A stretch of 64,000 bases of DNA from Angiostrongylus vasorum. Taxonomy: Eukaryota; Nematoda; Chromadorea; Rhabditida; Metastrongylidae. The notes under the pieces were generated by a model. It searched no databases. It was not told the origin of the DNA and saw only the letters and a program-made list of their open reading frames with translations. Position 1 is the stretch's first letter. The number at the start of each line of letters is the position of its first letter. Location: positions 1,488,001 through 1,552,000 of the forward strand of contig JADANN010000375.1 of assembly GCA_018806985.1 (NCBI GenBank), written 5' to 3'. The translations under genes were made by a program, and so were the position numbers. Of this stretch, positions 1 to 10,137 are shown piece by piece.

Positions 1-700
1 TTGATTGAAATACTTCCGAGGTCTCTCAAACGCCAGCCAGTTCGTAATTGCCTGTATGAACGAGTACGTTCATTGCAAAATTGCATAATGTGCCCTCACG
101 GTTGAGATGAGCATTGCATTAGTTCGTTTATGGTCTATCTGATCTCTTGTAAAGCGCGCGGGGGATGATTACATTGGCGAAACGGGCAGACCATTCTGCG
201 TCCGTGTAAAGGGACACCTAGTTGGTTAACTTAAACTAAATACTCTAGTGCATCGGACACAGAGATATAACCGGGAAGATTTTGGAGTAGAAGTTACCAT
301 CCTCGCGCAGGAATCGAAGACAGTAGTGCGCATAACTCTCGAAGCATTCTGGATAATTTCCAAATATCCAAAAAGGAACCGGGGAGGAATGCCTCGTAAT
401 CACGCGTGATCTCACACATTATTTAGGACTGATTTTTTATCGTGAGGGGTACATTACGCTTCTACGCGAACTCTGTCCGGTAGGTCTCTACGTGACATAT
501 TAAGTGGAAGACTTACAGAAAGCGGTGAGTGTGCGAAGAATCCACTCCGTTTCCAAAGAAATTGAAATCTGTTTCGTTGTTCTTTCTTTTGGGGTTAGGG
601 ATGCATTCACTTGACTAGATTGCAGTTAAATTGACCTTTCCAAGCTCCGGAAGGTCAGCTTTTGCGAATAAAGTCTCGTGTGTGCTCATCAAGAAAAACA
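1..700 (+). mobile_element. Penelope-like element relic, GIY-YIG endonuclease end and 3' tail
   Basis: The + strand translates, around a few stops, to a stretch containing VYLISCK and then YIGETGRPFCVRVKGHL at about 130-220. This is the GIY-YIG signature (here Y-L-I followed by Y-I-G and an Arg) typical of the C-terminal endonuclease of Penelope-like retroelements. The open frame is broken by in-frame stops, so the copy is dead. From about 590 to 700 follows a tail with TTGACCTTTCC and GAATAAAGTCTCGTG. The whole stretch is colinear with the inverse copy at 40585-41440, tail included, which fixes both as one family. The reverse transcriptase part lies outside the window or is lost. The element name is inferred from the motif; family assignment would need a repeat-library search. 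Confidence 0.7.
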
Positions 701-784
701 GCGAACTAACATCGCGTCGTTCGTGTCCTTCCATTCAGGCCTGATATCAGTTTTCCGACTCTCCGGAGGAATAGGATCCTAGCT

Positions 785-860
785 GGCATAGGGCGTAAGG
801 ATCGAACCCGACGATCATATGCATCGCAGTGCAGCTCTAATCATCGTACTGAATGGGCAT
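785..860 (-). repeat. tRNA-like fragment with B-box
   Basis: On the minus strand there is a B-box-like GGGTTCGATCC with no matching A box or acceptor stem. It is probably a decayed SINE head and not a tRNA gene. Confidence 0.25.
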
Positions 861-977
861 TGGTTCTCATGCAATATTCGCAGTACTGGCGCAGTACTCT
901 CGTACAGTCCCCGAAAAGTAGTACAAAGAACTATGCATGTCCTTCACAATGTGACATGACGTCTCGTTTCAGACACG

Positions 978-2623
978 ATGCAGCCATCGGAGGTGAATCA
1001 GTTTCTGATTACGCTCACCATTGTTGTTGCTAGCATCGCCTTCTTACTCATTTTGTATTCATACTGCCATTACAAATGTGGTTTTTGTCGACGAAAACAT
1101 AAACGTGCAGCAAATTTGCCTGAAGTTCGTATCACTATGCACAACGATGCCAAGTGAGTGAATTTGGAGCTTACAAAAAACATTCATTTATAGAAAAAAA
1201 GGTTGGCAATTTGCCCGATTACCAACGTTCTTACTGGTTAAGACGTCAAAAAACTTTACCGTACTATGATAGACACACAAGTAGTTGCGAAACATTTTCC
1301 CCCTTGTAGTTATGGGTTTATACATAAGAAGGTAATAACTGATTAGGTGAAAGGTGTTTCTATGAGTATTAACTGAATACCATAATAATCTCGTTCATCT
1401 CTGAACGGCTTACGCCTTATCGCGGCTGGGAGGTGTTCCTGAGTGTCGGGTTACAATGTACAGCGCTGGGATTCATCACCCATCAGGGTCTCCCATGCTG
1501 AGAAGGAGTCCAACGTTCCCATCAGGAAGTCCAGCTAAGAGTAAACCAATACCAGGATCCACCACTGCGTTGGTATCAAACTAGTCACATGGTGGCAAAT
1601 CTCCCTCTGGTCGACAAGTGCTGCGACTCCTTGTGGTGGTGACGATCTCCGGCGGACTCCGGCTAAGTTGAACTCGAAACTCCACGGAACCACAATGGCT
1701 AAACCAGAAGATCTCCGGAGAATGAAATTATGCTGTGGCCTGCACAACCAGTGAAGAAGCGCCATCCAAGCATCCAAGTAACTGTGTTACGGATTTATAC
1801 ATAACGAGATAATAAGTGATAAGTTAAAAGGTATTTCTATGAATACTGACAATAATAATTCCGTCCAAGAACGGGCAGAGACCACAAGACTTCACCTTTT
1901 CCTTAAATATAAATGTAAAAAAACCAATCCTAGATTTCCTTGTTGAAAATATTCAGATGTGTAGACGGCTTCAAATGAATTAACAAATTACATTTTGCAC
2001 ACAGTAGACTGCGCCTTGAACTAAAACCGTGCTAATTCAGTCAGAAGAATCGATATCGACAATCAATAACACCGATAACATTGCCTTTCCTTGCAGCAAT
2101 ATTCATGGACAACTTAGTCTAACCTAGTTTAGCAACATTAAAGTTATAGAGAAATCTAGCATTATCTAAGATCAGCTCTGATTTTTAGAACACCGTTGTC
2201 GATGGACTCCCCGGATATTGATTTTATCGATTCACGGAATACGAACGTCATCTCTTCAACAGTGCGAGTGACATCAGTCCACAATGCACCACATCAGCTA
2301 TGATATTTCCATCTTCATGTATCACATAAAACGCCTTCTTGTACAGCTTACAATAAAATATCTCATAATTGAACAGAATCTTCCACTGAAAACATCTCTG
2401 ACTCTTATACTCGCCATTCCCTATCTTCAAAACCTTAAAAAGGATATGCTGACATGCAACGCAGCTCACTAAACATTTCAACTATTCCACTTCAAAAAAA
2501 ACCACTTCACGACAAAGATCTTCACCTCCGATTCCGATTCCGATTCCGCCAGATTATAAAGAGTTTCAAGGGATTCCTACTGTACTATGCACCCACCTTA
2601 GTGATGACAACGATGAAGAATGA
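978..2623 (+). CDS. small single-pass membrane protein with PPxY motif (3 exons)
   Basis: Predicted exons are 978-1153, 2189-2267 and 2465-2623 (about 137 residues). The start lies 5 nt after a tttcag acceptor, which fits an SL trans-splice site. Residues 9-29 form one hydrophobic segment, followed by a Cys- and Arg/Lys-rich stretch (YKCGFCRRKHKR), so the N terminus is probably outside and the tail cytoplasmic (type III). The tail is Ser/Asp-rich, then holds a Pro-Ile repeat leading into PPDY, a PPxY ligand for WW domains, and ends in an acidic DDNDEE. Intron phases match (2, then 0). An AATAAA lies 13 nt past the stop. If the second intron is not removed, the protein ends at a TGA at 2301-2303 (96 residues) and another AATAAA follows at 2352, so alternative 3' ends are possible. 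Intron 1 carries a family C repeat. I do not recognise the family; adaptor or trafficking roles are a guess from PPxY. Confidence 0.65.
1401..1783 (-). repeat. family C repeat, full length
   Basis: Minus-oriented copy of a unit of about 380 bp. One end reads GCCTCATCGTGGCTGGGAGG-like and the other CCCCAGCATAATC with a CCATTTTTCGGAGA block. It sits in intron 1 of the preceding gene. There are no Pol III boxes and no coding potential. Confidence 0.75.
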
Positions 2624-2635
2624 CTGGCCCTGCTC

Positions 2636-2641
2636 AATAAA
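2636..2641 (+). terminator. poly(A) signal AATAAA
   Basis: Canonical hexamer 13 nt after the predicted stop of the 978-2623 gene. A second AATAAA at 2352-2357 would serve the shorter transcript form. Confidence 0.6.
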
Positions 2642-2659
2642 CCAATCTAATGTATAAAG

Positions 2660-3400
2660 CATGCTTTAGTGATAACATAAAACCTCTGGCTTCGCAACCG
2701 TTTAGGGTTCTCTGTTAGCTGCCAGCATTTTTGAAGTCTTACGGTTTTGGCTCTCCGATGTATATCTACCGATTTCGACGCATGAACATGGTTACCTTTC
2801 TTTGCGGATAAACAATAATGGCTCTCACCAACACAACTTCCAGATCAATACACATCACTATAACGACTACGAAATCACGTATCTCCCATCTTTAACCTTG
2901 ATGTAACTCTAGCAAAATGGTACAGTACACTTCATCGGGTCAGTTGCAGACTACATGGTGATTTATGAGAGTTCGACCACTACTTACATCAGCCTCTCAC
3001 AACCTGCTCTCCTTAGTCACAGCAGAAACAGTGCCCATTTCTCAATATTAAGACAAAAGGAATCTATTACCAAAATTGGGAGGTTAAAGTTCCCCGTATC
3101 ATCATCGCACTTCATATTTACGCTATTATAGTGATCACCAACAGAACAAGTCTATAATCCACTCTGTATCGTTCCCATTATAACAAACGTCCTACGCCAA
3201 TATATCCATTCCTGGAAGAGGCACGGACACGCTACGGTTAATGAGGACTGAACACTACCAGGAAAAAGAAAACTAAAGTTAAGGAAACACCTAAGCAAAA
3301 GAAAAAAATGCATACCAAAATACCGCTGTATTAATTCAATTGTAAATACGATATTCAAGATGTTCACCTCGTACAATAAATAACAAATTTGTATTCCAAC
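2660..3400. other. intergenic, nothing recognised
   Basis: This lies between the 3' ends of two convergent genes. No repeat family or coding signal was seen. No canonical AATAAA for the RPL8 transcript is visible in the first 100 nt downstream of its stop. Confidence 0.4.
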
Positions 3401-3413
3401 GAAAACAATATCT

Positions 3414-5361
3414 TTAAACGGCTTCCTCTTTTGTAACCTTAACGGGCTTTCCTCCGCGAATTCTCCCTGTACGTCGTGCAGCGATGAGACCAACCTAAAA
3501 TTGTTGCAATAATTGGGTGAAACAATACTATATCCCTAAAGTTTCAGCTGTTTCCCTATGCCACAATAATCGCAGAGACGAAAAAAAAGAACATCAGAAA
3601 ATGTATATATCACTTTGATAATTCTACGCTACGCCCTCATTATTAGAACAGCATGGAATCGCTGTTGAAATGGAGAAGAAACAAACATAGGGATTTAAAT
3701 GGCGCGAAAGTAAAAAGATTCATTTACCTTCTTTCCTGCGCTTGCGTCTCTTCTGACCGTTGACGGGTGACCGATATGCTGGTGGTTACCACCACCGTGG
3801 GGATGTTCTACAGGATTCATCGCAACACCTCTGACTCGTGGCCAACTGTTTCTCTTTGCCTTGTACTTGTGATAAGCACGACCAGCTTTCAGCATGGGCT
3901 TATCCGTACGCCCACCTCCGGCGACCAATCCGATCATGGCACGGTTGGCAGATTGGATAACTTTTTTTGCTCCTGACGGGAGACGAATACGGGTCTTCTT
4001 GGTATCGGGGTTGTGAGCGATAACAGTGGCATAGTTGCCTTCAAATATAATGTTTTAAGACCAACACTTTTCAGTCTAGATCAAATAAACAAACATATGG
4101 AGAATAAATTATACCGTTTTGAAACAATGCAAAATAAAAGTGATTGAGAAATTACTGGAACAACCTACCAGAGCACTTTGCCAGCTTTCCTCGGTCACCG
4201 CATTTCCCTTCAACGTTACAGATAGTAGTTCCTTCAGGAAGGCAGCCAACTGGGACAATGTTCCCAACTTGTATACTAGCTGAAATTAATAACATTGGTA
4301 CACTGAAAATTATAGAATGATGCAGGTTATGTTAGGAGCTTTCTAGTCTCTAACTAGTAATCAACTTACAACTGGAACTCCTAAACTCAACAAATAAATA
4401 ATACAAATGTACGAACTTATAGTTATTTGGACACTTAGATGCCCCGCCCTGTCTAGTTGTGCGGGCACCAGCAATATTCTCATTTTCTTGGAGTTTTGCT
4501 GGTTTAGACACTGCGCTTCCCTGAAGTCCCGAGGTCAGTCTGGTCAGTCTGCCCCATGTCGTCACCACCACAGGAAGTCGCCACCCTTGTGGATCAGAGG
4601 GGAGATTTGCAACAATGCGAATAATTTGATATCAGGACAGTAGTGGATCCTGCTATTGATTTACTCTTAGCCGGGCTTCCTGATGGGAACGCAGGACTCA
4701 GCTTGGGAGACCCTCCCATGGGGGGTGGATGCCGCCGCTGTATATTGTACTCTGACAACCAAGAACACCACGATAGAGCGGTAAACTGTTGGGAGGCATG
4801 TACTGACATATACAGAAAGGTATACATGCTTAATATTGCCGTAGTACTCAAGAAGTGTATACGACGCACTATGTTGTTCACATGTTATACAATATTTAGG
4901 GAAATAAACACCATCGATCTGAGAAATTACAGAACTTTGTTTGTATAAAACACTCCTGTAAATCACTACTTAGGCGCCTTTCTATGCTTCAAACAGTCTA
5001 GGCACTACAGCTTGACAACGATGACAGTACTGAAGTAGTAAGCAAAAACCAGAAGAACTTGAAGCTTACAAAGAGACCAACCTTTGGCACCGCAATAGAC
5101 GAACTGCCCAGTATACATTCCTTCAGCGGCCACAACAGTGCTTTTAACAATCTTGTACTTGTACGGATCACGAAATGCGATGATCGCTAACGGAGCCCCA
5201 CGTCCTGGATCATGTATGATGTCCTTCACAACACCACGGATGTAGCCGTGACGTTCGGAATAGTCAAGCGGTCGCAGTTGTGCTGCTCCCTTACGGTGCT
5301 TATTGTGCGACTTGAAGATACCCCCGGCACCTTTACGTTGGACTCGGATCCGACGACCCAT
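3414..5361 (-). CDS. RPL8: 60S ribosomal protein L8 (uL2), 4 exons
   Basis: Exons on the minus strand are 5361-5082, 4279-4169, 4038-3728 and 3494-3414, joined in phases 1, 1 and 0 to give exactly 260 residues. As I recall, the nematode orthologue (rpl-2 in C. elegans) is the same length. The protein starts [20 protein letters not shown] and includes the conserved GGGNHQHIG loop; in the family the His of this loop is a known hydroxylation site. It is a core large-subunit protein near the peptidyl-transferase centre. The start codon follows a tttacag acceptor by 12 nt, fitting SL trans-splicing. The region around residues 117-136 has Cys where I recall other residues in relatives ([19 protein letters not shown]), so it may be a diverged but intact copy. 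Intron 1 (802 bp) carries a family C repeat; introns 2 and 3 are 130 and 233 bp. Confidence 0.97.
4437..4797 (+). repeat. family C repeat, full length
   Basis: Plus-oriented copy inside intron 1 of RPL8, that is, opposite to the gene. It accounts for nearly half of that intron. Confidence 0.75.
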
Positions 5362-5639
5362 TGCTTGCCACTCCTGTAAAGACCACAAAATGCCGATGTA
5401 TATAGAAAGGAAAAAAGAACAGGAGAATTTAACACAAACGATAAAAGAACATGAGAAACTCGCAAAGCATCAGATTTGTTTAAAAAAGCAAAACCAAACT
5501 TAAGTTTGCATGTTTTAACGGGCTTAAGAAACAAGACTTTCACATATCAAAGATTTCGATGGAGGATTACAGTTAAGGCTTCATCTTTGACGGATAATGA
5601 CGGGTCATTATTAATGAAGTGAAGTGGGATTTATATGAA

Positions 5640-5742
5640 GAACTATTAAACGACCACTCGTAACAGTCCCACTCGAAACAAAACCGCTCTGAGGAAGGCT
5701 AAATCGTCGAAACGTCAGGCATCCACCACCACCATCACCAGC

Positions 5743-5775
<33 letters not shown>

Positions 5776-5820
5776 CGAGAACTTGTACCAACCACGCACC
5801 AGCTCAATAAGATCAGTTCG
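5640..5820 (+). repeat. dispersed repeat with (CAA)n, Penelope-tail-like
   Basis: It contains CTGAGGAAGGCTAAATCGTC followed by GAAACGTCAGG, a (CAA)n tract at 5745-5776, then CAGCTCAATAAGATCAGTT. The same order occurs at 29795-29945. The GAAACGT motif resembles the tails seen at other Penelope-related sites in this window. Confidence 0.55.
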
Positions 5821-5830
5821 TAAGAACATA

Positions 5831-6112
5831 AAGGATAAGGACAAAGCTCTCCGAGTTGACCCATCCCTGAGAAATGCGCCATGTATTCCACTTCACTGAG
5901 CATTGTTGGAGGAGACTGAATGCATATCTGGCCTTTACAATGACTCGCGGTGGCTTACTGATGTATCGAACCAGTGTTGCTATCCTCGCAGACAATTCTG
6001 GTACCAATTTACCGACTCCGGAGCGATAGAGGGCTTGGTGACCCTGGGGCGCCGGGATCGATTCTATGTGTAATGCAGGGCACGTTCGACCAGTGCGCAA
6101 CATGCGCCCCCC
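5831..6112 (-). repeat. SINE family A copy
   Basis: Near full-length minus-oriented copy. The tail end has AAAGCTCTCCGAGTTGA, the middle GGTACCAATTTACCG and the tRNA-like head ends TGCGCCCC. The head is more diverged than in the 62021 copy. Confidence 0.8.
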
Positions 6113-6114
6113 AT

Positions 6115-7390
6115 AAGAACGTATAAATAACTATTAAACGGCAAGTAAAAAGAGAGCACATGATGTACACACGAGCAAATTAAAGACGGTTGCAGAGCCA
6201 AATTACAAATTCGTAAAATATTCAATGCACTCTGGACCCGTTAACGTAACCGATTAAAGAAATAGATTAAGGAAATAACTGGGCAAGCCGTATTGACTCA
6301 ATCGGTTGGAAAGTAGAAGCGTTAAGGTGGCTAACTAAGTCAGTTAACTTCGTTGGGTAACCCAGCAATACAGAGTTTCTCAACGAAACCAAACCTTTTA
6401 GGTTATTCAAACAGAAAATCACGAATTCGCTGTTAGAGCAACCAACGACAACGAGCAGATACTCAGCCAACCTGATTTTCAATGCGGGCGGTTGCGTCGC
6501 GTTCCTTCGATGACTGCGTAGGGCCAGACAACCAATGGCATGGTTTGGCTGGGGTTCGTGGAGGTTACGTTGCACTGGGGTTACCTTGTAGTTCAGATTC
6601 ACTGTCGCGAGTTTACCAATTGGTGTATCAAATGTGCTGAATGCCCATAAGGTGTCTAGAACTACTTATTGGAGAAATCGATACGAAAGTGCTGACGGCC
6701 AACCCTTGATGCTACATCTTCTGGTCTTCTGCACTTCTGCACCATCGGCTTGGATGGATTTCGATCAGTCTAACCACTTATCTCTAAATTGCACTCTTTG
6801 ACAGTAAGTACATCTTTGTGGTGATCTTCAGCCTCACGGATTGAACCTGCCAGTAATTCTTCCTACCTGGTTCAGTAACGTTGGTCCTTAGCAGAGTTAA
6901 TTTTTCAGGTTCTACATATTTTTTCTTCTCTTTGATCCCTTCGAATATTCATACAAAGTTTTCCAACGTTGCCATGCACTTAGTCTACTCTTCCGTCCTT
7001 GAATTTTCTGGAAAACTCTTGTTTAATCACTTGATAGCCCGTCTGCGCATATCTTGTAGGTCCTAGTGCAGTACTCATTGCTGTCTTCCCGGTTGGGTAA
7101 GTTTTCCTTTAAGGAGTAGGAGGATAGCAGTCCGAACAGGTTTACACTTGGAAGTTCTGGATCGGGAACAAGTTTATCATCTTGGGCCCAAATTTCTGCT
7201 TAAGTAAGGAAAACTCCTAGCTTTGGTTTACTGTTCACTGAGTTTCCGGTTGACATTGTTGAACGTTCCCTTAGTCTGAGAAATCCTGCCTGGTAATGAA
7301 CTTCTTGCTACGCATTGTAGTTCTTGGGTGTAGGGTAAGCCATAGAGAAAGGAAAGCGATGTAGTGTACTTTTGGCCTTTCTATGGTTAG
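6115..7390. other. no gene recognised
   Basis: About 1.3 kb without a convincing exon or a copy of the window's repeat families. Short open frames here lack splice context. Confidence 0.35.
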
Positions 7391-7391
7391 T

Positions 7392-7779
7392 TTCCTCCCA
7401 ACGGTTTACCGCCTCATCTTGGCTGGGAGGTGTTCCTGGGTGTCGGACTGCGATGTCCAGCGAGGGATTAGGGATTCGTCACTCCGGCAGGGTCTCGCAA
7501 GCTGAGAAGGGAGTCCGGCGTTTCCACCAGGAACCCTAGCTAAGAGTAAACCAATACCAAGATCCACCACCGTCTTGGTATCATAGTCGCATGGTGTTAA
7601 ATCTCCCTCTGATCCACAAGGGCTGCAACTGCCTGTCGTGGTGACGACCTGGAGCAGACTTTGGCCAGGCTGATCGCGGGATTCCAGGGAACCACAATGG
7701 CTTAACCAGCAAATCTCCGAAAAATGGCGATTATGCTGGGGCCCGCACAACTAGTAACGGGCCGTTCAAGCATCAGAAG
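7392..7779 (-). repeat. family C repeat, full length
   Basis: One of the best preserved copies, minus orientation. It starts CCTCCCAACGGTTTACCGCC and ends near GGGCCGTTCAAGCATC. Confidence 0.8.
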
Positions 7780-8235
7780 GTCAGTATGGTTAGTTTTAGT
7801 CTTTAGAAAGGAGATATTTAGAATAAACCTAAGCGGAAGCCCAAGTTTTAACCGGAGTCTTTGGCAGTGGAGGATAAAGTCTATTAGTCTTTCTCGGTCT
7901 ATCATTCTAGAGCTGCCCAGTGGGTCCTGTTTGCTCTCAGGAAAAGACAGTTGTTGTTTCTGATGATGGGTATAGAAGTGTCTCATTCCACAAAAAAAAG
8001 CAGCAGATGAATAACATGAACTGAATGTTTGAGTATTAAAATCCATTGAAATAACATGAATCCTTCAAAATTTCATCATTAAGGCGATACCAATTGACAT
8101 TTCTTGGTCCACTCAAAAATCACCAGTCAATCGCTTAGAGCACTAAATTCGACGTACTTTAGTTCCTTTTTTGAATATGAAACTCCAATTTCCCCAGCTC
8201 TAGCGCTTTTGGTCCCTTCTTAACTTAAAAGAAGA

Positions 8236-8346
8236 GAATAAAGCTTTCTGCCTCCGGAGGGATGGAGGGCTTGGTGGGACTGGGGCGCATGGATCGATGC
8301 CATGTGCATTGCATGGTGCTTCGTACCACTGCGCCACACGGGCCCC
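8236..8346 (-). repeat. SINE family A, internally deleted
   Basis: The tail motif AAAGCTTTCTG is joined directly to the middle block CTCCGGAGGGATGGAGG and the head (TGCGCCACACGGGCCCC), so the central part of the element is missing. Confidence 0.65.
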
Positions 8347-8689
8347 CTTACCGAGTTACGACTCATATCCTCGTGGAGCGGCCACGATATTTTTCATACT
8401 GTGATGTCCATCGCCCTATATGTTTTTTCTCCGATATTATGCTGCATGAAAAGGATGCTTCCTTTATCGCGTTTATGCACCACCTTCACCAGCACGAGTG
8501 TTCAGTACATCTGTACACCATGCAAGTAATTAGCTCGTGGCTCTTGCGAAATTAAATTCGCCCATACAACTGTTTCTTTTAAATTCTAGTAAGTAGGAAA
8601 TAGCCGTTGTTTTGCAACGTTTGCAGTGAAAGCAATATCAATTTACTGCAAAAGGTACCTACGTACAAAATAAGCATTGCACAGGGGAA

Positions 8690-8966
8690 TGTGGGTGCAG
8701 GTAGCCCAATGGTTTGGAGCGCTCTGGAACAAGCATGGGTTCGATCCCACGCCAAAGGCTCCCCAAGCCCTCCATCGCTCTGGGGTCAGCAGATTGATAC
8801 CAGACTTATCTGAGAGGATAGGAGGACTGATTTGACATATCGGTAGCTCACCGCGAGTCACTTTATAGGTCAGATAAGCATTCAGTCACCTTTAACCATA
8901 CTTGATGAGGGCAAATGTATGGCGCATCCTTGAGGGGACTGATCAACGTCGAGTGCTCTTTTTAGG
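8690..8966 (+). repeat. SINE family A copy
   Basis: The head reads GGTAGCCCAATGGTTTGGAG (A-box-like) and GGGTTCGATCCCACG (a good B box), followed by the family A body and tail. It has the most tRNA-like B box of the family here. Confidence 0.8.
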
Positions 8967-9166
8967 GGCTATAAAGAGGTTGTATTGAAGTCAGTGCGTA
9001 CAGTTGCGAATTTGTTAAATTTTTTTCATTGTTTTCTGAAAGTAGGCGAAGTCACAAGAATTTATTGAAGAATATTACAACCAGATGTGTAGATCTTATG
9101 AAGTGCTGCTTTTCGGATGGAATAAGCAAACGGTTGAATAATTCGGACGAATTTAAACCCTAAGTA

Positions 9167-9523
9167 CTTACTTGATACTTGATACTTGCGTGGACCGTCC
9201 TAACTGGTGGTGCGGGCCCCAGCATAATCTCCATTTTTCGGAGATTTGGTGGTTAAGCCATTGTGGTTCCCTGGAATCCCGAGGACAACCTGGTCAAAGT
9301 CTGCCCCAGGTCCTCACCTGCACAGGCAGTTGCAGCCATGCGACTTTTATACCAGGACGGTGGTGGATCCTGGTATTGGTTTACTCTTAGATAGGCTTCC
9401 TGATGGAAACGCCGGACTTCTTAGTTTGGGAGACCTTGCCAGGGTATGAATCCCCCGCTGTATATCGCAGTCTGACACCCAGGGACACCTCCCAGCCACA
9501 GTGAGGCGGTAAACCGTTGAGAG
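9167..9523 (+). repeat. family C repeat
   Basis: Plus-oriented copy preceded by a short duplicated TGATACT motif. It ends in GTGAGGCGGTAAACCGTTGA. Confidence 0.8.
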
Positions 9524-9529
9524 GTAAAT

Positions 9530-10125
9530 CCTAAGTATACTGTGAATAATATTTGAGCTCAAGAAGATTTTGTAATTTTTCGTTTTTGTTCCATAAAATG
9601 GAGGGAACAAACCGAAAGGAAACCTGTTTCTTCGGGATCAGATCCCTTAGTTCTTCATGTTTTACCAGCTAAACGAAAAGACCGTGTTTAAAGGAAGGAG
9701 TTACACATTAATTTGACGAATTGTGCAATATGCTCGCTTCTTGCTTTACAGCGTAAAGCGAAGCTGTTGGAGGCGCCTTGCAAAATATTGTGGTCTTTGG
9801 TTCGGCGCCGCACCCTGTAAAAACCTAAGACCCACCTCTCTGTTCGGAAAATTAGTGGTTCACTTGTCTGGGAGGACGATAGCACTGAGTTTACACATTA
9901 GTAGGTCACCAAAGCTCATTATATAGTTCGAATATGCATTCGATCACCTCATTGCTTCTACGAATGGAGTTGCATGAGAGATCCCTATGGGCTTAGTCAG
10001 CGCTTTATCTTTCGTGTTTTGGACTGCTTTTAATTCTCGTTGTATTACTGACCTCTAAAAGAAGGCTGCAAAGCTCTGGTATTTGTATTTGAGAGCTCAT
10101 TCTCCCTAAATTCTAATGATTTCTT
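9530..10125. other. intergenic, nothing recognised
   Basis: Region upstream of the gene at 10138. No repeat copy or conserved exon was seen; it presumably holds the promoter. Confidence 0.35.
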
Positions 10126-10137
10126 TAGTACCAGGCA

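Noticed and set aside
3695..3976. Open frames on the + strand across RPL8 exon 3
   Set aside because: They are antisense shadows of the ribosomal protein exon.
8690..8780. tRNA-like head with good A and B boxes
   Set aside because: No acceptor stem pairing; it is the head of a SINE A copy, not a tRNA gene. The same reasoning applies to the other SINE heads.
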